64,000 nt of DNA, from the NCBI GenBank assembly GCA_046160485.1, contig JBJXGV010000070.1:1-64000 (forward strand). Direction: 5' to 3'. The translations under genes and the position numbers were made by a program. The notes under the pieces were generated by a model. The model had not been told where the DNA came from. It saw only the letters and a program-made list of their open reading frames with translations, and searched no databases. The stretch comes from JBJXGV01 sp046160485. Its GTDB lineage: Bacteria; Orphanbacterota; Orphanbacteria; JBJXGV01. Shown here in pieces: positions 9,124 to 16,900 of the stretch; the stretch's first letter is position 1, and each line of letters begins with the position of its first letter.

Positions 9124-9477
9124 CTAGCTCGAGGCCGTCGCGAGCAGAGCCACCTGCTGAGCGACCTTCTGGTTGTGCGCGAACGCGAGCTTCTTGTTGT
9201 TGACGAGGTCCATGATCGTGCCGATCCAGCAGAGTCCCGCGGTGAAGAGGTAGAGAAGCCCCATCCCGGTGTGCCCAAGAATAAAGCGCTGTATCCCCGC
9301 GAGGCCGATGAAGCCGAGGAGCGTCGTGAGAAGAATCGTCTGCGGCTCCTTCCGCCGCGCCCCGTAGACGCCGGCGAACTGCTGCGCCTGCGCGTCGGTC
9401 ATATTCTGAATGACGCCTTGCACGAACACGAGCTCTTCCCCTTCGATACTCGGCATGAGCTGCAGGGCATTCGGCAT
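9124..9477 (-). CDS. TM2-domain membrane protein
   Basis: Protein of 117 aa. The second half is a TM2 domain: two hydrophobic segments (about 54-69 and 75-95) flanking IQRFILGHTGMGLLYLFTAG, then LVNNKKLAFAHNQK. The first half is soluble and helical. The start is set by a strong Shine-Dalgarno (GAGAGGAGAGC) just before the ATG at 9477. Function is unknown; TM2 proteins are small bacterial membrane proteins often found beside DUF2752 proteins, as here, where that gene ends 23 bases upstream. Confidence 0.85.
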   Translation of the reverse strand: MPNALQLMPSIEGEELVFVQGVIQNMTDAQAQQFAGVYGARRKEPQTILLTTLLGFIGLAGIQRFILGHTGMGLLYLFTAGLCWIGTIMDLVNNKKLAFAHNQKVAQQVALLATASS

Positions 9478-9500
9478 GTGCGCTCTCCTCTCGGGTGAAG

Positions 9501-9872
9501 CTAAGCGGCGTTTCCCTTGGATTGAAATCGTGGCCACGAACGGTAAAGCAAATGCGCGATTCGCGCGACGAGAATGAACACGGCCGCGCCGCCGAGCGGA
9601 TGCGTCGCGAACGACTCCGCGACGCGTCCCAAGAAGAGAAGCGCGACGGAGCGCCCGAGACCGCAGCCGGGGCACCAGTCGAAGCCGAGATTGCGGAGCG
9701 CGCAGAACGTGCGCCCGCCCGACTCGGCGGCGCCGGCCACCGCGAGAAACGCGAGCCCGCCTAGCCACACCGCGCCTTCGCGCAAGAGGAGCGAGCGCGC
9801 GACGCGGCGGCGCGATTCGGCGAGCGGCTCCGCGCCGTCGACCCCGCGGAGCGCCCGATCCGCGCCGCTCAC
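9501..9872 (-). CDS. DUF2752 membrane protein
   Basis: Protein of 123 aa. FDWCPGCGLGRSVALLFLG is the DUF2752 hallmark (C-P-G-C-G-x-x-R), preceded by another cysteine in RTFCALRNLG and flanked by two hydrophobic helices. The GTG start overlaps the YgeW-like stop (GTGA), indicating translational coupling. Function is unknown. The pairing with a TM2 protein and the insertion between enzyme genes are the only context. Confidence 0.82.
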   Translation of the reverse strand: MSGADRALRGVDGAEPLAESRRRVARSLLLREGAVWLGGLAFLAVAGAAESGGRTFCALRNLGFDWCPGCGLGRSVALLFLGRVAESFATHPLGGAAVFILVARIAHLLYRSWPRFQSKGNAA

Positions 9873-10978
9873 ATCGTCAGCGCCATGATCGCCTTCCCGG
9901 TGTGGAGACGGTTCTCCGCCTCTTGGAAGACGACCGACTGGCGCCCGTCGATGACCGCGCCCTCGACCTCGTGCTTGCGATCCGCGGGGAGGCAGTGCAT
10001 GTAGATCGATTCTTTCTTCGCGAGGCTCATGCGGCGCGTGTCGCACTTCCAATCCGTGTAGCGCGCGCCGATCTTGAGCGCCTCTTCGGGGCGGCCGAAG
10101 AGTTCGAGGCAGCCCCACGACTTCGGGTAGACGACGTCCGCGTTTTCGAACGCGTCTTCCATCTTGTTGGTGACGCGGAACGCCGTGCCGGATTCGCGCG
10201 CATTCTTCTCGGCCTGCGCGACAACGTCCGGCATCAGGCGAAACTCCGGCGGGTGCGCGAGCGTCACGTCGAGCCCCATGCGCGTCATCAGCAGGATGAG
10301 CCCCTGCGGCACCGAGAGCGGTTTCGCGTACGTGTTCGTGTACGCCCACGAGACCGCGATTTTCCGGCCGCGCAGATTCTTCCCGAACTTCTCGCGGATC
10401 GTCATGAGGTCCGCGAGCGTCTGGCACGGGTGATCGACATCGCACTGAAGGTTGATGACCGGCACGCTCGACCACTTCGCGATCTCGCGCATGTACGCGT
10501 TGCCTTCGCCGGGAACAAGGTCGTGGCGAATCGCGATCCCGTGGCCGTACGACGAGAGGATTATCCCCGTGTCCTGCGGCGTCTCGCCGTGCGAGACCTG
10601 CATCGTCTCCTCGGTCAGGTAGTGCGCGTGGCCGCCGAGCTGCGTCATCCCCGCTTCCATCGAGTTGCGCGTCCGCGTCGACTTGTCGAAGAACATCATG
10701 AAGAGCGTCTTGTCCTGCAGGTGCCGGTGCGGCGTCCCCGCCTTGAACTTCTTCTTGAGCACCGCGGAGGTGTCGAGCAGAAGCTCGATCTCATCGAGCG
10801 CGAAATCCTGCGTCGAGATGTAATCGCGGCCGCGCAGGCGCCTCGAGAGCTTCACGCCCTCATCGCGCGACGGCGCAGGCCCCGCCGCCTTCGCGGCAAC
10901 GCGCTTCGCCGGCGCCTTGGTTTTCTTCGCTGACTTCACGACCGACTTCGCGCGTGCCTTCTTCCTCTGCGTCGCCAT
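9869..10978 (-). CDS. ygeW: YgeW-like (knotted) carbamoyltransferase
   Basis: Protein of 369 aa. The carbamoyl-phosphate motif STRTR is at 100-104, HPCQTLADL gives the second binding motif, and HCLPADR starts at 328, so the transcarbamylase core is intact. KPLSVPQGLILLMTRMGLDV and TLAHP match E. coli YgeW, a knotted transcarbamylase of uncertain substrate from the purine-degradation locus, more closely than ornithine or aspartate transcarbamylase. Residues 1-40 are an extra Lys/Ala-rich tail with no counterpart in YgeW. The ATG at 10978 follows a good Shine-Dalgarno (AAGGAGAA). It lies 50 bases after the cysteine-synthase-like gene and overlaps the DUF2752 start. N-acetylornithine or N-succinylornithine transcarbamylase is a less likely alternative. 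Confidence 0.82.
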   Translation of the reverse strand: MATQRKKARAKSVVKSAKKTKAPAKRVAAKAAGPAPSRDEGVKLSRRLRGRDYISTQDFALDEIELLLDTSAVLKKKFKAGTPHRHLQDKTLFMMFFDKSTRTRNSMEAGMTQLGGHAHYLTEETMQVSHGETPQDTGIILSSYGHGIAIRHDLVPGEGNAYMREIAKWSSVPVINLQCDVDHPCQTLADLMTIREKFGKNLRGRKIAVSWAYTNTYAKPLSVPQGLILLMTRMGLDVTLAHPPEFRLMPDVVAQAEKNARESGTAFRVTNKMEDAFENADVVYPKSWGCLELFGRPEEALKIGARYTDWKCDTRRMSLAKKESIYMHCLPADRKHEVEGAVIDGRQSVVFQEAENRLHTGKAIMALTM

Positions 10979-11028
10979 GCGTTCGGTTTTCTCCTTGTTG
11001 CCGTTCCGTGGTTCGACCACGTTCGCGT

Positions 11029-12045
11029 CTAGCGAATGATCTCCCAGCCGGACTGATAGCGGTCGAGTTGCTCGGTGGTGTAGGCGTCGATCGGGTGATC
11101 GCGCTCGGGGATGTCGATGTGTTTCTCCTCGCCGCAGAGCGCGGTCGAGAAGTAGCGCTGGCCGGTGTCGCAGATGATCGTGACGATCGCGCGAGCGCCG
11201 GTGAGCGTCTTCGCGATCTTGCGCGCGGCGGCGAAATTGCAACCGGACGAGATCCCGCAGAAAACGCCGCGCGTCGCAAGCTCGCGCGCGGCGGCGATCG
11301 CTTCCTCGGATGTCGTCAGGACGACGCCCGATAGGAGCGACAAGTCGAGATTGCGCGGCACGAAGCCGTCGCCGATTCCCTCGATCTTGTGCGGACCCCA
11401 GCGGCGCTCGGCGAGGATCGGGCACTCCGCCGGCTCGACGGCGTAGAGCCGCACGTTCGGATTCTTCTCGCGCAGGTAGCGCCCGACACCCGTGATCGTT
11501 CCGCCGGTCCCCTGCGACGCGACGAACACATCGACCTCGCCCGACGTCGCCTCCCAGATCTCCGGCCCCGTCGTCTTGTAGTGCGCGGCGATGTTGTCCT
11601 TGTTGACGAATTGACCGGCCTCCCAGTAGACGCCGGGCCGCGCGGCCTTAATCTCCGTGAGCTTCTCGAGCGCCAGATCGACGTCGCTCTCGCCGCCGGG
11701 CGTCTCGACGATCTCGGCGCCGTACGCGCGAATCAGTTTCTTCCGTTCCTCGCTCATGCCGGCAGGCATCACGATCGTGACGGGATAGCCCTTGATCGCG
11801 CCGACGAACGAACACGCGATTCCCGCGTTCCCGGTCGAGCACTCGATGATGCGCATCCCGGGCCGCAGATCGCCGCGCTCCTCGGCGCGCTCGATCATCT
11901 CGCGATAGATGCGATCCTTCAGGCTCCCCGACGGCGAGAAGTACTCGATCTTCCCGAGAATGCGCGGGCCGCGCGGCTCGCCGCTCTCGAGCTGCAAGAG
12001 CGGCGTGTTTCCGATCAGATCGAGAAAGTTGGTGGCGATACGCAT
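11029..12045 (-). CDS. cysteine-synthase-family PLP enzyme
   Basis: Protein of 338 aa of the CysK/CBS family. The PLP lysine is Lys43 in SPSGSLKDR, GTGGTITGVGRYL binds the PLP phosphate, and GISSGCNFAAA matches the late family motif. O-acetylserine sulfhydrylases normally carry TSGNTG as the substrate loop; here it is STGNAG (70-75), so a substrate other than O-acetylserine is plausible. Genes on both sides are SsnA- and YgeW-like, not sulfur-assimilation genes. It begins 18 bases after the SsnA stop with a GGAG about 10 bases before the ATG. The family call is firm; the specific reaction is not. Confidence 0.75.
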   Translation of the reverse strand: MRIATNFLDLIGNTPLLQLESGEPRGPRILGKIEYFSPSGSLKDRIYREMIERAEERGDLRPGMRIIECSTGNAGIACSFVGAIKGYPVTIVMPAGMSEERKKLIRAYGAEIVETPGGESDVDLALEKLTEIKAARPGVYWEAGQFVNKDNIAAHYKTTGPEIWEATSGEVDVFVASQGTGGTITGVGRYLREKNPNVRLYAVEPAECPILAERRWGPHKIEGIGDGFVPRNLDLSLLSGVVLTTSEEAIAAARELATRGVFCGISSGCNFAAARKIAKTLTGARAIVTIICDTGQRYFSTALCGEEKHIDIPERDHPIDAYTTEQLDRYQSGWEIIR

Positions 12046-12063
12046 CGTTGTGGGCTCCGTTCG

Positions 12064-13410
12064 TTATGCCGCGAAGCGCTTCCAGAGCGCGGCGGCGAGT
12101 TCGCGTGACTTGGCGAAAATCGCATCCTCGTCGATTCCGGTTAAGCGGCCGTCGCGCGCGACGACGCGGCCGCCGACGACCGTCGCGGCGACGGGTGCGC
12201 GCGCGAGGCCGAAGAGCAGGTGACCGCCGAACGTCCCGGTAGCGAGCGGCGTGGTCGGCGCGTATCGAAAGATCGCGAGATCGCCGGCGGCGCCCGGTGT
12301 GAGCGCGCCGAACCGTCCGCCGAGCGCGCTCGCCGCAACCTGCGCATTCGTGCGAGTCGCCATCGTGATCATCTCCCCCATCGCGCACGCGGGATCGCGC
12401 CGGCTCAGCCTGTGGAGGATCGCGCCGGCGCCCGCCTCGTGCGGAATGCTCATCGTGAATCCGTCCGTACCGAGCGCGACACGCAATCCGTGATCAAGCC
12501 AGCGCGCCAGATCGCCCGTGCCGACCGCGTTGTTCGCATTCGACTGCGGGCAGTGTGCGACAACGACATCGTGCTCTGCAAGGATTCGATAGTCGTCGTC
12601 ATCGAGATAGAGACAGTGTGCCGCGATCGAGCCCGGCGTCAGCACGCCGGCGTCGGCGAGGCGGCGCACCGCGCTCTTGCCGCTCGTTGCGCGTGCGCGC
12701 GCCAAGTCGTGGAGGTCCTCGCCGACGTGGACGTGAAACGGCGCGCCGAGCGCGCTGCCAGCCTCGCGCGCCTGCGCGAGCGTCGTGTCTCCGAGAGTGA
12801 AGCTCGCGTGAAGTCCGAAGAGCGCGCCGAACCGGCCGTCGCGCTTTTCGCGGACACGCGCGATGAAGCGCGCGTTCTCCTCGATCCCTTCCGCGGCGCG
12901 CCCGTCGCGATCCGACACCTCGTAGGCGAGAACGCCGCGGAGGCCCACGGTGTCGAGCGCGTCGTGAATGAGCGTGAGGCTTCCGGGACACGCGTGCGGG
13001 CTTGCGTGGTGGTCGATCAACGTCGTCGTTCCCGCCTTCGCGCTTTCGATCGCGCCGACGAGCGCGGAGTAGTAGACATCCTCGTCCGTGAGAACGCGGT
13101 CCAGCCGCCACCACAACTTCTCGAGGATCTCGACGAAGTTGCGCGGCGGCGCCCCCGGCACCGTGATGCCGCGCGCGAACGCCGAGTAGAGGTGCAGATG
13201 CGCGTTGACGAAGCCGGGGAGGATGACGCATCCGCGTGCGTCGATTGCGGGCGTCTTCGTGTGCCGCGCCGCGAGCGCCGCCGCGCCCGGAGCGCCGACC
13301 ACCTCGTCGACGGCACCGTCGCGAATCGATAGCGCGCCGCCATCGAGGACGCGGCCCGATTCGTCGAGCGTGACGATCGTGCCGCCCGTCACGAGCAGGT
13401 CCGCGCTCAT
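12064..13410 (-). CDS. ssnA: SsnA-like amidohydrolase (aminohydrolase)
   Basis: Protein of 448 aa of the metal-dependent amidohydrolase superfamily. NAHLHLYSAFARG has the metal-binding His71-x-His73; LWWRLDRVLTDEDVYYSAL and TTLIDHHASP match E. coli SsnA strongly; FHVHVGED, AHCLYL and LGTDGFTMS supply the remaining metal ligands. SsnA belongs to the E. coli purine-catabolism island with ygeW and xdh genes and is thought to deaminate a purine or related base; its substrate is not firmly known. It lies 13 bases after the adenosine deaminase gene. The main alternative is a 5-methylthioadenosine/S-adenosylhomocysteine deaminase (MtaD), but the LWWRLDR stretch favours SsnA. Confidence 0.82.
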   Translation of the reverse strand: MSADLLVTGGTIVTLDESGRVLDGGALSIRDGAVDEVVGAPGAAALAARHTKTPAIDARGCVILPGFVNAHLHLYSAFARGITVPGAPPRNFVEILEKLWWRLDRVLTDEDVYYSALVGAIESAKAGTTTLIDHHASPHACPGSLTLIHDALDTVGLRGVLAYEVSDRDGRAAEGIEENARFIARVREKRDGRFGALFGLHASFTLGDTTLAQAREAGSALGAPFHVHVGEDLHDLARARATSGKSAVRRLADAGVLTPGSIAAHCLYLDDDDYRILAEHDVVVAHCPQSNANNAVGTGDLARWLDHGLRVALGTDGFTMSIPHEAGAGAILHRLSRRDPACAMGEMITMATRTNAQVAASALGGRFGALTPGAAGDLAIFRYAPTTPLATGTFGGHLLFGLARAPVAATVVGGRVVARDGRLTGIDEDAIFAKSRELAAALWKRFAA

Positions 13411-13423
13411 CGCCGCATCGCCT

Positions 13424-14584
13424 CTACTGAAACGTCGCCTTCTCTTCGAGGTAGGAATCGTCGTCGAGGTCGAAGTACTCGCCGATCACGCGATCCATCT
13501 CGACGATCGCCTTCTTGAGCAGCTCGCGCTTCTCCTGATAGCGCAGAAACGCGCTTCGATAGCCATTGATGACAATATGCCGCAGCTCGTACGGATTCAG
13601 GTCGAACGCGCGCGTCGCCAGATGCAGTTCCTTCGTCATCGTCGTGTCGGAGATCAGCCGGTTGTCCGTGTTGAGCGTCACGCGCAATCCTGCCTCGTGG
13701 TAGATGCGAAACGGATGTTCCTCGAGGTTTTCGACGACGCGCGTGTGCACGTTCGACGAGAGGCAGATCTCGAGCGGAATGCGATGGTCGCAGACGAACG
13801 CCATCAGGTCGCGATCTTCATGAAGAAGCGTGCCGTGGCCGATGCGGTGCGCGCCGCAATAGTGCAGCGCCTGGTGAATCGACTTCGGCCCGAACGCCTC
13901 CCCCGCATGCACCGTCGTGTTGATGTTGTTGTTCAGGATTCGGTAAAACGCCTCGCGATGCTTCTTCGCGGGGTAATCCTTCTCTTGTCCCGCGAGATCG
14001 AACGCGACGACACCGGCGTTCTTGTAAGCGATCGCGAGCTCCGCAAGCTCGAGCGAAACGTCGGGCGAGATCTGGCGAATGCCGCAGATGATCACGCCGG
14101 TGCGAATTCCCGTCTCCGCCTCGGCGCGCTTGAGCCCCCGCAAAACAGCGTCGACCGAATCCGCGGTCTCCATCTTCCGCTCGAGGTGCAAGACCGGCGA
14201 GTAGCGCACCTCCATGTACCAGATGTTCTCGGCGGCCGCGTCGATCCCGAGTTCGTACGCCGCGCGCTCGAGCCCCTCCGGCTCCTGCAGAACCTTGAGC
14301 GTGATATCGAAGATGCGCAGGTAGTCGACGAGACTCTTGCAGTCGTCGCCGACGAGGAGCATTCTCGCGAGCTCCGCCTGCGACCGCGCGCCGAGATCGA
14401 CGCCCTGCTGCTTCGCCAGGTCCCAAATCGTCGGGATGCGCATCGATCCATCGACGTGCACGTGCAGGTCCGTCTTCGGAATCCGCGCGATCATCTCCAT
14501 CGGGAGCCCGCGCACTTTTCCGCCCGCCCCTTTCTTCGTGTTTCCTTTCTTGTCGCCGCCCGAGCGCGCTTTCTTGTCCGGCAC
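13424..14584 (-). CDS. add: adenosine deaminase
   Basis: Protein of 386 aa that hydrolyses adenosine or deoxyadenosine to (deoxy)inosine. KTDLHVHVDGSM carries the zinc ligands His41 and His43. HAGEAFGPKSI, HRIGHGTLL and LNTDNRLIS are the other zinc and catalytic motifs (the last is usually NTDDP; here NTDNR, so one of two neighbouring Asp residues is Asn). Residues 1-27 are an unusual Lys/Gly-rich tail. The start is a GTG at 14584 behind a very strong Shine-Dalgarno (GAGGAGGAAT). It sits between the RpiB-like and SsnA-like genes, consistent with feeding nucleosides into ribose-phosphate metabolism. Confidence 0.88.
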   Translation of the reverse strand: MPDKKARSGGDKKGNTKKGAGGKVRGLPMEMIARIPKTDLHVHVDGSMRIPTIWDLAKQQGVDLGARSQAELARMLLVGDDCKSLVDYLRIFDITLKVLQEPEGLERAAYELGIDAAAENIWYMEVRYSPVLHLERKMETADSVDAVLRGLKRAEAETGIRTGVIICGIRQISPDVSLELAELAIAYKNAGVVAFDLAGQEKDYPAKKHREAFYRILNNNINTTVHAGEAFGPKSIHQALHYCGAHRIGHGTLLHEDRDLMAFVCDHRIPLEICLSSNVHTRVVENLEEHPFRIYHEAGLRVTLNTDNRLISDTTMTKELHLATRAFDLNPYELRHIVINGYRSAFLRYQEKRELLKKAIVEMDRVIGEYFDLDDDSYLEEKATFQ

Positions 14585-14601
14585 GAATTCCTCCTCGCGG
14601 C

Positions 14602-15198
14602 CTACGCCGTGGTTCCCCGCTCCTCGATTGCCATGATCTTCGCAACGCGCCGCTCATGCCGCCCGCCCGCAAACGGCGTCTCGACGAAAATACGCGCGAT
14701 CGTCCGCGCAAGCCCGCGCTGAACACTCCCCGCGCCGAGCGCCAGCACGTTCGCATCGTTGTGCTCGCGCGCGTTTCGCGCCGTACGTTCGTCGTGGCAG
14801 AGCGCCGCGCGCACGCCGCGCACCTTGTTCGCCGCCATCGTCGAGCCGATCCCCGCGCCGTCGATGAGAAGCCCGAAGCGCGCCTCGCCGCTCGCCACGG
14901 AGCGCGCGACTGCGAGCGCCAGATCGGGGTAGTCGACGGCCTCCTCGGAGTGCGTTCCGTGGTCGATCACGCGCCAGGCGAGTTCTTCCTCGAGGAATCT
15001 CCGGAGCGTCTCCTTGAGTCGGTAGCCTCCGTGGTCGGCGCCGACGGCGATCGTCTTCGCGGGCGGCGCGGACGCGGCGTGCGGCGCGCGCGCCGCGGGC
15101 GCTGCGGCGGCACCGCGGCTCGGCGCTGCGCCGGCGGCCTCGGAGAGCGCCTCGATCACGAGTCGCCGGATCTCGCCGCGGTCGATCTCGCGCGTCAT
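14602..15198 (-). CDS. rpiB: RpiB-like sugar-phosphate isomerase with N-terminal helix
   Basis: Protein of 198 aa, about 50 longer than E. coli RpiB. From residue 48 it aligns along its length: GADHGGYRLK, SEEAVDYPD, MAANKVRGVRAALC, REHNDANVLALG and GGRHERRV. The active-site cysteine of E. coli RpiB (LICGTGIG) is replaced by Asp113 in LIDGAGIG. Residues 1-22 (DRGEIRRLVIEALSEA) form an amphipathic helix and 23-48 an Ala/Pro linker. This is the layout of a bacterial-microcompartment encapsulation peptide, as on RpiB of sugar-phosphate-utilising microcompartments; the targeting role is inference and no shell gene is in the window. It would interconvert ribose-5-phosphate and ribulose-5-phosphate, or a related sugar phosphate. 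It lies 17 bases before add and 4 after the kinase gene. Confidence 0.85.
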   Translation of the reverse strand: MTREIDRGEIRRLVIEALSEAAGAAPSRGAAAAPAARAPHAASAPPAKTIAVGADHGGYRLKETLRRFLEEELAWRVIDHGTHSEEAVDYPDLALAVARSVASGEARFGLLIDGAGIGSTMAANKVRGVRAALCHDERTARNAREHNDANVLALGAGSVQRGLARTIARIFVETPFAGGRHERRVAKIMAIEERGTTA

Positions 15199-15202
15199 CG
15201 CT

Positions 15203-15841
15203 CTACGTCCTCGCCTCGGGCGCGCGCACGCTGCGCGGCAGCGCCGCCGCGATCCAATGCCACGCCGTCTTGTTCGTCAGGAAATCGACCTCCTCCGCGG
15301 GAACGTGCACGACGTGCGTCTCGCGAGCGACGCGCTCAATCCACGTGTCGTACGCGTCACCGAGCCGCGCGAGGTAGTCGCGATCGATCCGCTTCTCGTA
15401 ATCGCGTCCGCGCGAACGCACACGCTCGAGCAGGAACTCCGGAGAGGCGCGCAGGTAGACGATCATGTCCGGCCGCTTCAAGTGACTCGTCAGAATCGCG
15501 TAGAGCCGCTGATACATCTGGTGGTCGACGTCGCTTAAGAGCCCCTGCGCGTGGAGCGCCGTCGCGAAGATCTCGCCGTCTTCGTAAATCGTCCGGTCGA
15601 CGATGTAAAAACGCTCCTCGCGGCCGAGTTGTTCGAGCGCCTCGTAGCGCCGCGTGAGGAAGTAGATCTGCGAGTGAAACGCCCAGGCCTTCGGGTCGGC
15701 GTAGTACTTCTCCAAATACGGGTTCTCGATCGTCGGCTCCAGATAAGCGCGCCAACGGAGATTCTCCTCGAGGATCCGCGTGAGAGTCGACTTGCCCGCG
15801 CCGATGTTGCCCGCGATGCCGAGGAAGAAGCCGGAAGCCAT
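15203..15841 (-). CDS. deoxynucleoside kinase
   Basis: Protein of 212 aa of the dNK/dGK/dAK family, which phosphorylates deoxynucleosides with ATP. The P-loop GNIGAGKST is at residues 8-16. YLEPTIENPYLEKYY and WAFHSQIYFLTRRY are the substrate-side motifs, and VDRTIYEDGEIFA contains the D-R-T-I-Y-E-D signature of this family. The ATG at 15841 places the P-loop where the family has it; an upstream in-frame extension has no similarity and overlaps cytidine deaminase. Spacing is 8 bases from cdd and 4 to rpiB. With tdk and cdd it forms a deoxynucleoside salvage set. The base preference cannot be read from sequence. Confidence 0.88.
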   Translation of the reverse strand: MASGFFLGIAGNIGAGKSTLTRILEENLRWRAYLEPTIENPYLEKYYADPKAWAFHSQIYFLTRRYEALEQLGREERFYIVDRTIYEDGEIFATALHAQGLLSDVDHQMYQRLYAILTSHLKRPDMIVYLRASPEFLLERVRSRGRDYEKRIDRDYLARLGDAYDTWIERVARETHVVHVPAEEVDFLTNKTAWHWIAAALPRSVRAPEART

Positions 15842-15849
15842 CGGCCGCC

Positions 15850-16242
15850 TCAGCCCGGGCTCTTGAATCGGAAGCTGTCTGGGAGCAGTACGTCGAGTGT
15901 TTGCACGTCCACACGGCCCGCAAGATCGGACATGATCACGCGCAGCGCGCCGCCGAACTCGGAGAGCGCCTGGCGGCAGAGCCCGCACGGCCGGACGGGG
16001 CCGTCCGTGTCCGCGACGATCGCGATGGCGTCGAACTCGAGTTCGCCCGCTGTCACCGCCGCGAAGAGCGCCGCGCGCTCGGCGCAGACTGTCACGCCGT
16101 ACGATGCGTTCTCGACGTTGACGCCGCGATACACACTGCCGGATCGCGCCAGAAGCGCCGCGCCGACAGGGAATCGTGAGTATGGCGCGTAGGCGTTCGC
16201 CCGAGCCGCCGCCGCCGCCGAGACGAGCGCGTTGTCATCCAA
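15850..16242 (-). CDS. cdd: cytidine deaminase
   Basis: Protein of 130 aa, the size of homotetrameric cytidine deaminases, which convert (deoxy)cytidine to (deoxy)uridine. Zinc site: VCAERAALF (Cys plus the proton-shuttle Glu) and PCGLCRQ (two more Cys). NVENASYG is the substrate-binding motif. The TTG start overlaps the thymidine kinase stop by 8 bases and gives the family's normal N-terminus; the longer open frame upstream lies inside tdk and shows no similarity. Confidence 0.9.
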   Translation of the reverse strand: MDDNALVSAAAAARANAYAPYSRFPVGAALLARSGSVYRGVNVENASYGVTVCAERAALFAAVTAGELEFDAIAIVADTDGPVRPCGLCRQALSEFGGALRVIMSDLAGRVDVQTLDVLLPDSFRFKSPG

Positions 16243-16816
16243 CGGAGGCGCTCGCGTCGATCGGCTGAAAGCACGCGCGGCAGCGCGGCTCGTAGATCGC
16301 ACCGCCGCCGATGACGACGCGCTCGTGCGATTCGATGAGGCGCTGCGATTTCGTCGCGGGGCGCCCGCACACGACGCATATCGCCGTCACCTTCGTGATC
16401 GAGTCGGCGATCGCGAGGAGCTGCGGAATCGGTTCGAAGGGCTTGCCGAGGTAATCCTGGTCCAGTCCGGCGACGATGACGCGCACGCCGCGCGCGGCGA
16501 GCGCTTCGCAAACCTGCACGAGCGGCCCCGCGAGAAACTGCGCCTCGTCGATTCCGACGACGCGCGTGTCGGCGTCGACGAGATCGAGAAGTTCGTCAGC
16601 CCGCGAAACGGCGACGGACTCGACGGAGCGCGCATCGTGCGAGACGATCGTGTCCTTGGAGTAGCGCGTGTCGATCGCCGGCTTGAACGCCTGCACTTTT
16701 TGCCGCGCGATCGCGGCGCGGCGAAGGCGCCGGATCAGTTCCTCGCTCTTCCCGCTGAACATGCATCCGCAGATCACCTCGATCTGCCCGGACGACGAAT
16801 CGATTCCTTCGATCAT
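16235..16816 (-). CDS. tdk: thymidine kinase
   Basis: Protein of 193 aa of the class II thymidine kinase family; it phosphorylates thymidine and deoxyuridine. P-loop GCMFSGKSEELI (17-28), VGIDEAQF with the catalytic Glu, and a structural zinc site from CVVC and CRAC. It is the first gene of the long minus-strand operon. A promoter-like pair (16823-16851) ends 6 bases before the ATG and no Shine-Dalgarno is present, so the transcript is probably leaderless. Confidence 0.93.
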   Translation of the reverse strand: MIEGIDSSSGQIEVICGCMFSGKSEELIRRLRRAAIARQKVQAFKPAIDTRYSKDTIVSHDARSVESVAVSRADELLDLVDADTRVVGIDEAQFLAGPLVQVCEALAARGVRVIVAGLDQDYLGKPFEPIPQLLAIADSITKVTAICVVCGRPATKSQRLIESHERVVIGGGAIYEPRCRACFQPIDASASVG

Positions 16817-16822
16817 GCGGCG

Positions 16823-16851
16823 ATGCTATCAACCGCGGGCGCGCGGTGCAA
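16823..16851 (-). promoter_or_regulatory. sigma-70-type promoter of the tdk operon
   Basis: On the minus strand: -35 TTGCAC, 17-base spacer, -10 TAGCAT, then 6 bases to the tdk ATG. The expected transcription start falls on or next to the A of the ATG, predicting a leaderless mRNA. Confidence 0.6.
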
Positions 16852-16900
16852 TCGCGAAGCCCGCGCCCTCGCCCGGGGATCTTCCGCGGATGCCCGCGAC

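Noticed and set aside
11029..12045. Plain call as O-acetylserine sulfhydrylase (CysK)
   Set aside because: The substrate loop differs from TSGNTG and no sulfur genes are nearby, so only the family is assigned.
15842..15988. Longer N-terminus for the deoxynucleoside kinase
   Set aside because: The extension overlaps cytidine deaminase and does not resemble the family; the ATG at 15841 puts the P-loop at residue 8.
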